The position numbers were made by a program, and so were the translations under genes. The notes beneath the pieces are model-generated. The model did not search any database. It was not told the DNA's origin and saw only the letters and a program-made list of their open reading frames with translations. Positions 15,007-24,332 of a DNA stretch of 64,000 nucleotides are shown piece after piece (positions within the stretch are counted from its first letter, which is position 1; each line of letters begins with the position of its first letter). The stretch is from Cribrihabitans_A pelagius (GTDB lineage Bacteria; Pseudomonadota; Alphaproteobacteria; Rhodobacterales; Rhodobacteraceae). The stretch is from positions 1 to 64,000 of the forward strand of contig NZ_JBMERR010000004.1 of NCBI RefSeq assembly GCF_048820915.1. Direction: 5' to 3'.

Positions 15007-16908
15007 ATGGAAGTGTTTCTGTACCAGGCCACAATCTACCTTGCCGCCGCGGTAATCGCGGTGCCGCTGGCGGCACGGCTTGGACTTGGGTCGGTGCTGG
15101 GCTATTTGGCGGCGGGCATCGTGATCGGCCCGATCCTGGGCCTGACCGGCGCCGAAACCGAGGACCTGCGCCACTTCGCCGAATTCGGCGTCGTCATGAT
15201 GCTGTTCCTGATCGGGCTGGAACTCGAGCCGCGCACGCTCTGGGCGATGCGGCACAAGCTTCTGGGACTGGGCGGCATGCAGGTCATCGCCTCCACTCTG
15301 GTGCTGATGGGGGCGGCGCTCGTTGCCGGGCAGACCTGGAATGTGAGCCTGGCCATCGGCCTTGCGCTTTCGCTCTCCTCCACCGCCATCGTGCTGCAAA
15401 CGCTGTCGGAAAAGGGGCTGATGCAGACCGGCGGCGGCCGCTCCTCGTTCTCGGTGCTGCTGACCCAGGACATCGCGGTGATCCCGATCCTGGCGCTGCT
15501 GCCGCTTCTGGGCTCGCATGCATTGGCACAGCTGGCCCCGGACGGCTCGATCGCCTTTACCGAGAGCAACGGTCACGGGGGCGGCCACGCATCGCTGTCG
15601 CTGGTCGACGGGCTGCCGGGCTGGGCCGTCACCCTGGTCACCATCGGCGCCATTGCCGCGATCATCCTTGCAGGGATCTACCTGACCCGGCCGGTGTTCC
15701 GCTTTATCCACGCCGCCAAGCTGCGTGAGATGTACACCGCGCTGGCACTCGTTATCGTGGTCGGCATTTCCTTCCTGATGACGCTGGTGGGCCTGTCGCC
15801 CGCGCTCGGCGCCTTCCTCGCCGGGGTGGTGCTCGCCAACTCCGAATTCCGGCACGAGCTGGAAAGCGACCTCAACCCCTTCAAGGGGCTGCTTTTGGGG
15901 CTGTTCTTCATCACCGTGGGCGCGGGCATCGACTACCGCCTGTTCCTCGCCGATCCGGCCGACCTCATTGGCCTCGCACTGCTGGTGATCCTGGCCAAGG
16001 GGCTGGTCCTGTTCATCACCGGCAAGATCTTCGGCCTGAAGCGGCGCGACCTGTGGCTGTTCACGCTGAGCCTGGCGCAGGCGGGCGAGTTCGGTTTCGT
16101 GCTGCTCACCTTCTCTCGCCAGCTGAACGTGGTGCCCGCCGCCCTCTCCGAAAAGCTCCTCTTGGTGATCGCCCTGTCGATGCTGATCACGCCCCTGCTG
16201 TTCATCCTCTACGACCAGCTGTCGAAACGCATGGCTGAGGCCCGCCAGGAGCACGAGCCCGACAAGATTGACGAGGAGGGCCCCGTCATCATCGCGGGCA
16301 TCGGCCGTTTCGGCCAGATCGTGAACCGGCTGGTGCAGGCCAGCGGTTTCAAGACAGTGGTGCTTGATCATGACATGGAGGCGGTGCAGCTGATGCGCCG
16401 TTTCGGGGTCAAGAGCTTCCTGGGCGACCCGACCCGGCCCGAGCTGCTGAAAGCCGCGGGCATCGCCAAGGCGCGGGTATTTGTGGTCGCGCTCGACGAT
16501 CCGGAGCGGGTGGTGCAAATGGTCGCCTCTGTGCGCCGCTCCTACCCGGACCTGCACATCATCGCCCGCGCCAAGGACCGCAACCATGTCTACGAGCTTT
16601 ACCAGGCGGGCGCCGACGACATTGTGCGCGAGCTGTTCGACAGCTCGGTACGGGCCGGCCGCTACGTGCTGGAGAACATGGGGCTGAGTGAATACGAGGC
16701 TGCCCAGGCGGCGCGCACCTTCTACGCCCATGACCGCCAGAACCTGCGCGATCTGGCCGAGCACTGGCTCCCCGGCACCCCGGCAAGCCAGAACCCCGCC
16801 TATATTTCCCGGGCGCAGGAGCTGGAGAAAGCGATCGAAAGCGCGATTTTCGAGATGGCGGAGCGCAAGCGCGACCAGCGCGAAAAGAGCACCGACGCGG
16901 CGGAATAA
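15007..16908 (+). CDS. Monovalent cation:proton antiporter-2 (KefB/KefC-type) with RCK domain
   Basis: This 633-residue inner-membrane protein has about twelve hydrophobic segments in the first 400 residues, with the CPA2 marks GYLAAGIVIGP and the LVGLSPALGAFLAGVVLANS region. A TrkA-N (RCK) Rossmann domain starts near residue 427 (IIAGIGRFGQIVNRLVQASG, then VVLDHD). Such proteins exchange K+ for H+ and are gated by nucleotides or glutathione conjugates. The start at 15007 is chosen because the membrane domain begins there. No KefF/KefG ancillary subunit is adjacent. The C-terminal tail is charged. Confidence 0.88.
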   Translation: MEVFLYQATIYLAAAVIAVPLAARLGLGSVLGYLAAGIVIGPILGLTGAETEDLRHFAEFGVVMMLFLIGLELEPRTLWAMRHKLLGLGGMQVIASTLVLMGAALVAGQTWNVSLAIGLALSLSSTAIVLQTLSEKGLMQTGGGRSSFSVLLTQDIAVIPILALLPLLGSHALAQLAPDGSIAFTESNGHGGGHASLSLVDGLPGWAVTLVTIGAIAAIILAGIYLTRPVFRFIHAAKLREMYTALALVIVVGISFLMTLVGLSPALGAFLAGVVLANSEFRHELESDLNPFKGLLLGLFFITVGAGIDYRLFLADPADLIGLALLVILAKGLVLFITGKIFGLKRRDLWLFTLSLAQAGEFGFVLLTFSRQLNVVPAALSEKLLLVIALSMLITPLLFILYDQLSKRMAEARQEHEPDKIDEEGPVIIAGIGRFGQIVNRLVQASGFKTVVLDHDMEAVQLMRRFGVKSFLGDPTRPELLKAAGIAKARVFVVALDDPERVVQMVASVRRSYPDLHIIARAKDRNHVYELYQAGADDIVRELFDSSVRAGRYVLENMGLSEYEAAQAARTFYAHDRQNLRDLAEHWLPGTPASQNPAYISRAQELEKAIESAIFEMAERKRDQREKSTDAAE

Positions 16909-16941
16909 CCGCGCCGCCCGCCCTCCTTGCGCAGGGGCGGC

Positions 16942-17958
16942 TCAGCCGTCCGAGACACCCGCCTCGGCAAAGGTCGCCATGCCGCTGTGGCAGGCCACCG
17001 CCCCTTTCAGGACCTGGATTGCCAGCGCCGCGCCCGAGGCCTCGCCCAGCCGCAGGCCGAGCGACAGCAGCGGCGCCTTGCCCAGCCGCTCCAGCAACGC
17101 CTGATGCGCGAATTCCGCGCTCTGATGCCCGGCCACAGCGTGATCCAGCGCACCGTCAGCGGTCTGCGCCAGGCAGGCGGCGGCGGCGCAGCAGATGAAG
17201 CCGTCGAGGATCACCGGAATGCGCAGGCACCGGGCGGCGGCAATGGCGCCTGCCATGGCCGCGATCTCGCGCCCGCCAAGGCAGGCCAGCGCGTCCAGCC
17301 CGTCACGGACCGCGTCGCGGTGCAGAGCCACGCCCTCGGCGACCACGCGGGTCTTGGCCGCAAGCCCTGCATCGTCAATACCGGTGCCGCGGCCGGTCCA
17401 GTCACTTGCTCCGCCGCCAAACAGCGCACAAGCCAGCGCCGCCGCCGGCGTGGTGTTGCCGATGCCCATCTCGCCCACGACCAGCAGATCGGCGGCGGGG
17501 TCGACCGCCTCCCATCCTGTCTGCAAAGCGGCCAGAAGCTCCTCACCGCTCATCGCCGGCGCCTGGGTGAAATCCTGCACCGGGCGCTCCAGCTCCAGCG
17601 CATGCACATCGATACGCGCGCCCGCGAGCTTCGCCAGCTGGTTCACCGCCGCGCCGCCATGCCGGAAGTTCATCACCATCTGCGCCGTCACCTCCGGCGG
17701 GAAGGCCGAAACGCCCTGCGCGGTGACGCCGTGATTGCCGGCAAAGACAATCACCTGCGGTGCCGCGATCACCGGCCGCGCCGTGCCGCGCCAGCCGCCA
17801 TACCAGATAGCCAGATCCTCCAGCCGTCCCAGCGCGCCGGGGGGTTTGGTCAGCTGGCCATTGCGCGCAGCCGCCTGCTCCCGGGCCGCAATGTCGGGCT
17901 GAGGAGCCTGCGCCAGGGCTGCGCGGAAATCATCAAGGGTGGAAAGCTGTGGCAGCAT
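16942..17958 (-). CDS. cobT: Nicotinate-nucleotide--dimethylbenzimidazole phosphoribosyltransferase
   Basis: This 338-residue enzyme makes alpha-ribazole phosphate for the lower ligand of cobalamin. Family motifs are KPPGALGRLE near the N-terminus, FAGNHGVTAQGVSAFP, VGEMGIGNTT, and the C-terminal LRLGEASGAALA holding the catalytic Glu. The start at 17958 is preferred over 17976 because GAGG sits seven bases upstream. It is divergent from cobS (gap 102 nt), so the two lower-ligand steps share one promoter region. No cobalamin riboswitch elements are seen in the gap. Confidence 0.93.
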   Translation of the reverse strand: MLPQLSTLDDFRAALAQAPQPDIAAREQAAARNGQLTKPPGALGRLEDLAIWYGGWRGTARPVIAAPQVIVFAGNHGVTAQGVSAFPPEVTAQMVMNFRHGGAAVNQLAKLAGARIDVHALELERPVQDFTQAPAMSGEELLAALQTGWEAVDPAADLLVVGEMGIGNTTPAAALACALFGGGASDWTGRGTGIDDAGLAAKTRVVAEGVALHRDAVRDGLDALACLGGREIAAMAGAIAAARCLRIPVILDGFICCAAAACLAQTADGALDHAVAGHQSAEFAHQALLERLGKAPLLSLGLRLGEASGAALAIQVLKGAVACHSGMATFAEAGVSDG

Positions 17959-18060
17959 GGGAAAGCCTCGTTGCATATGCGGTGCGGACGCGGATAAAGC
18001 GGAATTGCAAACTGTTTACCCGCTGGCAGCCCTGCTGCAAGCCCCGCAAGAGGCCCGCAA

Positions 18061-18819
18061 ATGCGAAAAAACGACATCTTCCGCCGAGACGTGCTGCTGG
18101 CCCTGGTGCTATTGACCCGGCTGCCGCTGCCGCATCTGCCGCCGCATGCCTTCCAGCGCCAGGCGCGCGCCGCCTGGGCCTTCCCGCTGGCGGGGCTCGC
18201 GGTGGCGCTGCCCGCAGCACTTCTGGCGGCGCTGGCGCTCACGCTTGGCCTGCCCGGGACGGTAGCGGCGGGGCTCGCGCTCGCGGTGCAGGTGCTGGTG
18301 AGCGGCGCCATGCACGAGGACGGGCTTGCCGATACCGCCGACGGGCTCTGGGGCGGGTTCGACCCGACGCGGCGGCTGGAGATCATGAAAGACAGCCGCA
18401 TCGGCGCTTACGGCGTGATAGCGCTGATCCTGAGCTTTGGCCTGCGCTGGAGCGCCCTGGCCGCGCTGCTGCCCCTCACGGGCCCTTGGGTGCTGCTGGC
18501 GCTGGCGATGATGAGCCGGGCGGTGATGCCTGCGCTGATGGCGGCGCTGCCGAATGCGCGCGCAGGCGGGCTGTCGCGCAACGTGGGCCGCCCCCCGGCC
18601 CTCACCTGCGGGCTGGGCGCGGCGCTGGCGGTGGCCCTGTCGCTGCCGCTGACCGGCGCCGCCGCCTTTGTCGCAGCCCTCGCGATGGCCGCCGCAGTGA
18701 CAGGGCTTGGCGCGCTGGCCAAGGCCAAGATCGGCGGCCAGACCGGAGATATTCTCGGCGCCGCGCAACAGGTGGCGGAGATCGCCGGGCTGCTCACCCT
18801 CCTCGCCATCTTCAGCTGA
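18061..18819 (+). CDS. cobS: Adenosylcobinamide-GDP ribazoletransferase (cobalamin synthase)
   Basis: This 252-residue integral membrane enzyme joins alpha-ribazole (phosphate) to adenosylcobinamide-GDP. The diagnostic acidic motif HEDGLADTADGLWGG lies near residue 82. It is followed by DSRIGAYGV and several hydrophobic helices, and the C-terminal helix covers LGALAKAKIGGQTGDILGA. It is divergent from cobT, whose product supplies its substrate. The length is typical. Confidence 0.93.
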   Translation: MRKNDIFRRDVLLALVLLTRLPLPHLPPHAFQRQARAAWAFPLAGLAVALPAALLAALALTLGLPGTVAAGLALAVQVLVSGAMHEDGLADTADGLWGGFDPTRRLEIMKDSRIGAYGVIALILSFGLRWSALAALLPLTGPWVLLALAMMSRAVMPALMAALPNARAGGLSRNVGRPPALTCGLGAALAVALSLPLTGAAAFVAALAMAAAVTGLGALAKAKIGGQTGDILGAAQQVAEIAGLLTLLAIFS

Positions 18820-19010
18820 GCCGGGGCCAGCCCCTGCCCGCGGGGGGGGGGGCGCGCCAAACCTGGTGCAGGGCAAGGGATCCCGCCAAAACACTTCCCC
18901 ATCCCCCGGCGCGAACGAGGCCAGCCAAAGCGCCAGCCCGTGTCGGCGGGCAGGCGCCGGCCCGGCGGCTTCGCCGTGTTTCAGGCCTGCTCTTCACCAT
19001 AACAGCCAAC
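18820..19010. other. Intergenic region with a G11 run
   Basis: No gene is seen between cobS and the carD terminator. A run of about eleven G residues lies near 18842-18852, a likely slippage site. The part around 18930-18990 looks like a degraded member of the GC-rich intergenic repeat family described at 31795. Confidence 0.35.
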
Positions 19011-19039
19011 AAAAAGGCCGCACCCTCGCAGGCACGGCC
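19011..19039 (-). terminator. Rho-independent terminator after carD
   Basis: On the minus strand GGCCGTGCC pairs, with two G-U wobbles, to GGGTGCGGCC across a short loop. TTTTT follows (19015-19011). It lies 24 nt past the carD stop. Confidence 0.7.
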
Positions 19040-19062
19040 TTTCATTCATGTGACGGGCCGGA

Positions 19063-19572
19063 TCAGGCGGCGCGGGAAGTCAGCACCTCGTCCACCTGCT
19101 TGGCCGCGGCAATCTCGTCGTTGCCGGAGACGGCCGCGACTTCGCGGGTCAGCCGTTCCAGCGCGGCCTCGTAGAGCTGGCGCTCGGAGTAGCTCTGCTC
19201 GCGCTGATCGTCGGTGCGGTGCAAGTCACGCACCACTTCGGCAATCGAGATCAGGTCGCCGGAATTGATCTTCTGCTCATATTCCTGCGCCCGGCGCGAC
19301 CACATCGCGCGCTTGACCTTGGCCTTGCCCTTCAGGGTTTTCATCGCCTGGTCGATCACGTCGGGCGTGCTGAGCGAGCGCATCCCCACTTCGGTCGCCT
19401 TGTTGGTGGGCACCCGCAGGGTCATCTTGTCCTTTTCAAAGGTGATCACAAAGAGTTCCAGCGCAAAGCCGGCCACTTCCTGCTCCTCGATCGAGATGAT
19501 CTGGCCGACGCCATGCGCCGGGTAGACCACGTACTCATTGGGGCGGAATTCAGGCTTCTTCGACTTGGTCAT
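19063..19572 (-). CDS. carD: CarD-family RNA polymerase-binding transcription factor
   Basis: This 169-residue protein has the N-terminal CarD/TRCF RNA-polymerase-interaction domain (FRPNEYVVYPAHGVGQIISI, residues about 9-28, through VPTNKATEVGMR). A helical DNA-contacting C-terminal domain includes KAKVKRAMWSRRAQEYEQKI. CarD stabilises open promoter complexes by contacting the beta subunit. The order helicase, S4 protein, fdxA, carD on one strand is the usual rhodobacterial arrangement. It has its own terminator at 19011, and one also precedes it (19763), so it is probably a separate unit. Confidence 0.92.
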   Translation of the reverse strand: MTKSKKPEFRPNEYVVYPAHGVGQIISIEEQEVAGFALELFVITFEKDKMTLRVPTNKATEVGMRSLSTPDVIDQAMKTLKGKAKVKRAMWSRRAQEYEQKINSGDLISIAEVVRDLHRTDDQREQSYSERQLYEAALERLTREVAAVSGNDEIAAAKQVDEVLTSRAA

Positions 19573-19762
19573 ACAGGTTTTTCCTCACTCACGGCCGGGG
19601 GCTTCCGGCCTTTAAACGGACAAGCGCCGCGCGCCGGGCTGGCCGATTGTGCCGCCGCGCAGGCATCCTTCCGCAGAAATACCGCCCTTAACGCGCACGA
19701 AGTCGAGCGCAATTCGGGGCGGGTCCGATCGCTTATGTCGTTTCTGAAAGGCAGTATAACAC

Positions 19763-19787
19763 AAAAAACCGCCCCCCGGAAGGCGGC
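19763..19787 (-). terminator. Rho-independent terminator after fdxA
   Basis: On the minus strand CCGCC and GGCGG enclose a short loop and are followed by TTTTTT (19768-19763). It separates fdxA from carD. Confidence 0.65.
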
Positions 19788-19869
19788 TGTCCGGGCGGGC
19801 CCGGAATTTTGCGCTGCGCTGCAGCGGCTTTTTGCCGCCGCAGCCCGAATAGGGGCCGCGGGACGCGGC

Positions 19870-20208
19870 TCAGCCGCCTTCGCCCGGGGCTTCGGAGAAG
19901 TATTTCTCCATTTTGCCCGCTTCGCCGTCACGCTCCTCAGCCTCCGGCAGCGGATCCTTCTTGGAGACGATCACCGGCCAGACCTCGGCGTATTTGCGGT
20001 TGAACTCGACCCACTTGTCCATGTCCGGTTCGGTGTCCGGGCGGATTGCATCGGCGGGGCATTCCGGTTCGCAGACGCCGCAGTCGATGCACTCATCGGG
20101 GTGGATCACCAGGGTGTTCTCGCCCTCGTAGAAGCAGTCAACCGGGCAAACCTCGACACAGTCGGTGTATTTGCAGGCGATGCAGTTTTCCGTCACCACA
20201 TAGGTCAT
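19870..20208 (-). CDS. fdxA: FdxA-type 7Fe ferredoxin
   Basis: This 112-residue electron carrier begins MTYVVTENCIACKYTDCVEV. The cysteine pattern C9-C12-C17-C21-C25 followed by CIDCGVCEPECP is that of Azotobacter FdI-type ferredoxins with one [3Fe-4S] and one [4Fe-4S] cluster. The C-terminal tail (about residues 60-112) is the extension typical of this subtype. The start at 20208 is set by the conserved MTYVV. It is cytosolic and its redox partner is unknown. It lies downstream of the S4 protein gene, with a terminator at 19763. Confidence 0.92.
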   Translation of the reverse strand: MTYVVTENCIACKYTDCVEVCPVDCFYEGENTLVIHPDECIDCGVCEPECPADAIRPDTEPDMDKWVEFNRKYAEVWPVIVSKKDPLPEAEERDGEAGKMEKYFSEAPGEGG

Positions 20209-20272
20209 CGTATCGGGTCCCGTATTGCGTTTACGGCCTTTGCTAATCCACTCCGGGCGGGGCTTCAAGCCG

Positions 20273-20647
20273 TCAAAGGGTATCCTGCTTGCGGGTAAGA
20301 TCAAGCGCCCTGCGGGCTTTTTTATCCGGACGACCTTTTCCCTCGAATTTCGGGTTGGCAGGAAGTTTCTCCTGCGGTTCCGTCATGTCGAAGTACAGCG
20401 CCTGGGCCTCCGGCGCCGGCCCGCGGCGGGTGCCGACCGCCTCCACCCGCACGACGCGGATCACCTTTCCCTGAGCAAAGGTCAGAACGTCGCCGGGGGC
20501 GACGTTCTGCGCCGGTTTCAAGGTCTTGGCGCCATTGACCCGCACGTGCCCCGCGCCGACCTGCTTGGCGGCCAGGCTGCGGGTCTTGAAGAACCGCGCC
20601 TGCCACAGCCACTTGTCGATGCGGATTTTCGGCGCGGCTTGCGTCAT
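20273..20647 (-). CDS. S4-domain RNA-binding protein (Hsp15/HslR-like)
   Basis: This 124-residue basic protein has an S4 RNA-binding domain at about residues 9-70 (IRIDKWLWQARFFKTRSLAA, then GHVRVNG and PGDVLTF). A Lys/Arg-rich tail follows (KGRPDKKARRALDLTRKQ). Hsp15 of E. coli binds 50S subunits that carry stalled nascent chains, and a similar role is probable but not shown. It starts 8 nt after the helicase stop, so the two genes form an operon. Confidence 0.88.
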   Translation of the reverse strand: MTQAAPKIRIDKWLWQARFFKTRSLAAKQVGAGHVRVNGAKTLKPAQNVAPGDVLTFAQGKVIRVVRVEAVGTRRGPAPEAQALYFDMTEPQEKLPANPKFEGKGRPDKKARRALDLTRKQDTL

Positions 20648-20654
20648 GGCGGGA

Positions 20655-23636
20655 TCAGTCGTCCTGCTTCAGCCCCATAAGTGCCGCGGCAAAGGGGTTG
20701 TCGGGATCGATCTGCTTTTCCTTCTTGGACGGGCGCGCGGAATAGGACTTGCCGCCCTGCTTGGGCGGGCGCGGGCCGCCCTTCTTGCCGGGACGGCCGC
20801 CACCCTCACCGCCGCCCTTGGGGCCGCGGGGACGGCCCTTGCCGCCGCCCTTGCCATCCTGCTGGGCGCGCCGGTTCTGGCCGCGGGTGCCGCCGCCCTG
20901 ACGGGTGCGGCCCCAGGTGAAGGTGTAGAAGACCTCAAGCTCCGGCTCCTCGACGCGGGCATCCGCCGCCTCGCCCACCGGCATTTCCTCGGCCGGGGTT
21001 TCCGGGACCGGGTCTTCGGGCACCGGCTCGGCCGGGATTTCGCCGATGGGGGCAATGCCTTCGTCGGGAATATCCGCCACATCCGCAGGCACATCGGCGG
21101 GCCGGTCCGCGGCAGCGTCCAGCGGCGCGCCCTCGCCCGGTTCTGCCGGAGCGGCAGCAGGCGTGTTCTCAACTTCCGCCGCCACGTCCATCACCGGCAC
21201 GTCGGCCTCAGGCACAGCCTCCGGGGTGCCGGTTTCGGCCACCACCTCATCGGCGGGCTTCACCTTCGCGCGCTCGCCCTTTTCGGCGCTGTAGCCAAGG
21301 CCCTGCATCAGGCCCGCGAACTGCTCCAGCGTCATGCCGGTGATCGACAGCATGTCGGCCTTGGCCTCAAAGCCGCCGCGGCTGTCCTCGGCGCGCAGCA
21401 TGTCGGCAAGCCGCTCCAGCATGTCGATGCGGATCATCCGCTCGCCTGCGGCGCGGTAGCCGGACATGGTATCATAGCCCTCTGGCGCATCCTGAGCGGC
21501 GGGCACGGTCACGAGGCCCGGCGGCGGCGCTTCGGGGAAGTCCTGCAGGCCCTTGGCCAGCGACCACAGTACCAGCCGCAGCCGGGTCGGCGCGGGCTTC
21601 AGCAGAAGCGGCATGAAAATGGTGAACTGGCCGAAGCGGATGCCATGCTTGCGCAGCGCGCCGCGGGCATCCTGATCAAGATCCTTGACCTCCTGCGCGA
21701 CGTCCTGGCGCGGCAGCACACCCAGAGCCTCCACCATGCGGAAGGCAAAGCCGCGCGCAAGGCCGGTCAGGGCCTCGTCGTTCTGCAGGTTCAGAAGCGG
21801 CTCGAACTGCGCGCTGATCTTGCGGCTGATGAAATGCTGCAGGCGGCGCTCCACCTTCTGCGCCACGTCCGGCCCTGCGGCCTCGTCCACGAATACCTCG
21901 ATCTGCGGGTTCAGCGCATCGGCGCCGGCAACCAGCTTGCCGATGGCGCTATCGCCCCACATCAGGCCGCCCTGTTCGGTAAAGTCAATTTCGGTATCGG
22001 GCGCATTGTAGAAGCGGTCCGCGCGCAGATGGAAATGCGGCGCCAGCGCTTGCAGCGAGGCCGCTTTCAAGGCCTTAGCCTCGGCACCCTGCGCGCTCTT
22101 GTCCGGGCTGAACCGGAACCCTTCCAGACGGCCGACGAATTCGCCTTCGACGGTCACTTCACCCTTGTCATTCACTTCGGCCAAAAGGGCCTCCTTCTGT
22201 TTGAGCCGGCGCAGGAGCACGGATGTGCGCCGGTCCACAAATCTTTGAGTCAAGCGCTCGTGCAGCGCATCTGACAACCTGTCTTCTACCGCGCGAGTCT
22301 CGCCGCGCCAATGGCTTTCGTCACGCAGCCAGCCATTCCTTTGCGCGACATATGTCCACGTGCGGATGTAGGCGAGCCGTTTGGAGAGCGCATCGATGTT
22401 GCCGTCGGTCCGGTCGATTCGCTTGATCTGGCGGGCAAACCAGTCCTCGGGCACCACACCGCCGCCGTGCAGATGCTCGAAAATAACGCCCAGAAGCGAG
22501 GAATGTTCCGCATGGCTGATGCCGCGGAAATCGGGGATTCGGCAGACGTCCCACAACAGCCGCACGGATTGCGCGTTGGTGGTGCGGGCGGTGATGCCGG
22601 GTTCGCGCGACAGCATCTTCAGCGCGCCAAGGTCGTCCGCCTCGCGAGCCTTCACCAGATGCTCGCTCGACGGGCTCGATTCGAGGGACGCAATCAGCGC
22701 CTCCACGGTGCCGAAGCGCAGGTCGGCGGAGCGCCAGTTGAGCTTCTTCGAGGGGGTGAAGCGGTGCTCCATAATCGCCTGCGCGGTGCCCTCGTCCAGG
22801 GGCCGCGCATCGCCGGTGACGCCAAAGCTGCCGTGGCTCATGCCGCGGCCCGCGCGACCCGCGATCTGGGCCAGCTCGTTCGGCGCCAGCTCGCGCATCC
22901 GGCGGCCGTCGAACTTCGAGGTGGCGGAAAACGCCACGTGGTCGATGTCGAGGTTCAGCCCCATGCCGATGGCATCGGTCGCCACCAGATAGTCGACCTC
23001 GCCATTCTGATAGAGCGCCACCTGGGCGTTGCGGGTGCGCGGCGACAAAGCCCCCATCACCACCGCAGCACCGCCTTTCTGGCGGCGGATCAGCTCGGCG
23101 ATGGCGTAGACGTTGTCGACCGAGAATCCAACGATGGCGGAGCGCGGCGGCATCCGGCTGATCTTCTTCGACCCCGCATAGACCAGGTCCGACATCCGCT
23201 CGCGCTGCATGAACTCGACCCCCGGCACCAGCGCCGCAATCGGCCCGCGCATAGTGCCGGCACCCAGAAACAGCGTCTCATGCGTGCCGCGCGCCCTCAG
23301 CAGCCGGTCGGTGAAGACATGGCCGCGCTCGGGGTCGGCGCAGAGCTGGACCTCGTCCACCGCCAGGAAGTCGCAGCCCATGCCCTCGGGCATCGCCTCC
23401 ACCGTGCAGATCCAGTATTGCGCCCGCGGCGGCACGATGCGCTCCTCGCCGGTGACCAGCGCCACCACCGAGGGCCCGCGCGCCGCTGCCACCTTGTCAT
23501 AGACCTCCCGCGCCAAGAGACGCAGCGGGAATCCCATCACCCCGGTGCGGTAGCCCAGCATGCGGTCGATTGCGTAATGGGTTTTGCCTGTATTGGTCGG
23601 GCCCAGCACGGCCACGATCCGGGATGTGCTTGCCAT
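20655..23636 (-). CDS. SUV3-like superfamily 2 RNA helicase with a long disordered tail
   Basis: This 993-residue protein has the Walker A GPTNTGKT at residues 12-19, a DEVQ box (FLAVDEVQLC) and the SUV3/MgpS features LGAGTMRGPI and ELAQIAGRAGRG. The helicase core covers about 1-480. The last 200 residues are low-complexity, first acidic Pro/Ala/Glu-rich, then Gly/Arg/Lys-rich (RTRQGGGTRG), and end in a basic patch that could bind RNA. In mitochondria SUV3 works with a degradosome exoribonuclease, and alphaproteobacterial homologues probably act in RNA turnover. It is the first gene of the helicase-S4-fdxA unit. Confidence 0.88.
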   Translation of the reverse strand: MASTSRIVAVLGPTNTGKTHYAIDRMLGYRTGVMGFPLRLLAREVYDKVAAARGPSVVALVTGEERIVPPRAQYWICTVEAMPEGMGCDFLAVDEVQLCADPERGHVFTDRLLRARGTHETLFLGAGTMRGPIAALVPGVEFMQRERMSDLVYAGSKKISRMPPRSAIVGFSVDNVYAIAELIRRQKGGAAVVMGALSPRTRNAQVALYQNGEVDYLVATDAIGMGLNLDIDHVAFSATSKFDGRRMRELAPNELAQIAGRAGRGMSHGSFGVTGDARPLDEGTAQAIMEHRFTPSKKLNWRSADLRFGTVEALIASLESSPSSEHLVKAREADDLGALKMLSREPGITARTTNAQSVRLLWDVCRIPDFRGISHAEHSSLLGVIFEHLHGGGVVPEDWFARQIKRIDRTDGNIDALSKRLAYIRTWTYVAQRNGWLRDESHWRGETRAVEDRLSDALHERLTQRFVDRRTSVLLRRLKQKEALLAEVNDKGEVTVEGEFVGRLEGFRFSPDKSAQGAEAKALKAASLQALAPHFHLRADRFYNAPDTEIDFTEQGGLMWGDSAIGKLVAGADALNPQIEVFVDEAAGPDVAQKVERRLQHFISRKISAQFEPLLNLQNDEALTGLARGFAFRMVEALGVLPRQDVAQEVKDLDQDARGALRKHGIRFGQFTIFMPLLLKPAPTRLRLVLWSLAKGLQDFPEAPPPGLVTVPAAQDAPEGYDTMSGYRAAGERMIRIDMLERLADMLRAEDSRGGFEAKADMLSITGMTLEQFAGLMQGLGYSAEKGERAKVKPADEVVAETGTPEAVPEADVPVMDVAAEVENTPAAAPAEPGEGAPLDAAADRPADVPADVADIPDEGIAPIGEIPAEPVPEDPVPETPAEEMPVGEAADARVEEPELEVFYTFTWGRTRQGGGTRGQNRRAQQDGKGGGKGRPRGPKGGGEGGGRPGKKGGPRPPKQGGKSYSARPSKKEKQIDPDNPFAAALMGLKQDD

Positions 23637-23663
23637 CGCGTCAGCCCCCGCCCCAGCCGGGGC

Positions 23664-24230
23664 CTAGAGTTCCCTGCCCTCGATCAAGGGCTTCAGTCGG
23701 TTCAGCGCGGTGGTTACTTCCTTGTGGTGCGGATGTATAGCCTTGGCCCGCAAATAGGCCTGATAGGCGCGGGCGGGACTGCCGAAGTGTTCCAGCAGCG
23801 CACCAAGCGCATAGATCGCCTCGTAGTCCTGCGGATTGAGCGCCAGCGCACGCTCCAGGTCGGCCACCGCTGGCCCGTAGCGGCCCTGCGCGTGATAGGC
23901 ACGGGCGCGGGCGTGCCAGCCGCGGGCGAAGGCCGGCGCATGATCGGTCAGCGCGGTCAGATGCTCCACCGCCTCCCCCAGGCTGCCGCGCTCCAAGGCA
24001 TCACGGCCGCGCCGCAGCAATAGGTCCATCGCCGGAGAGCCGCTGCGCGACCACAGCGCCTGCAGCTCGCGGTCGATTGCCGCAGCCGTGACAGAATCGC
24101 TTTCGGCCAGTTCCGCGAGCAGCGCCGTTTCGCTAAGCTCCTGCGCATGGCCCGGCCCCGGCGAGGGCGCCGCAGCGGCCAGCAGCGTTGCCGCCACGAT
24201 AGCTTTGAGATTTGCACGGATTGCCCTCAT
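23664..24230 (-). CDS. Exported TPR-repeat protein
   Basis: This 188-residue protein starts at ATG 24230 with a signal peptide (IRANLKAIVAATLLAAAAPS, cleavage after GHA). The mature part holds TPR-like helical pairs at about residues 75-170, clearest in WHARARAYHAQGRYGPAVAD and NPQDYEAIYALGALLEHFGS. TPR proteins mediate protein-protein contacts, and this one should act in the periplasm. It ends just upstream of the helicase gene on the same strand (gap 27 nt) and may be its leader gene. It is divergent from the SCP2 gene. Confidence 0.78.
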   Translation of the reverse strand: MRAIRANLKAIVAATLLAAAAPSPGPGHAQELSETALLAELAESDSVTAAAIDRELQALWSRSGSPAMDLLLRRGRDALERGSLGEAVEHLTALTDHAPAFARGWHARARAYHAQGRYGPAVADLERALALNPQDYEAIYALGALLEHFGSPARAYQAYLRAKAIHPHHKEVTTALNRLKPLIEGREL

Positions 24231-24332
24231 GATGCCCCCCAGTGTAATCCCGCCCGCAGCATTTTCCAGAGCGGGAAGCCAAAGCTTCACAGGAAAGTGC
24301 AGATTGCGCGCGCAACCGATCGAGGATGAGAC

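Noticed and set aside
17959..18060. Cobalamin riboswitch between cobT and cobS
   Set aside because: The 102-nt gap is too short and lacks the B12-box.
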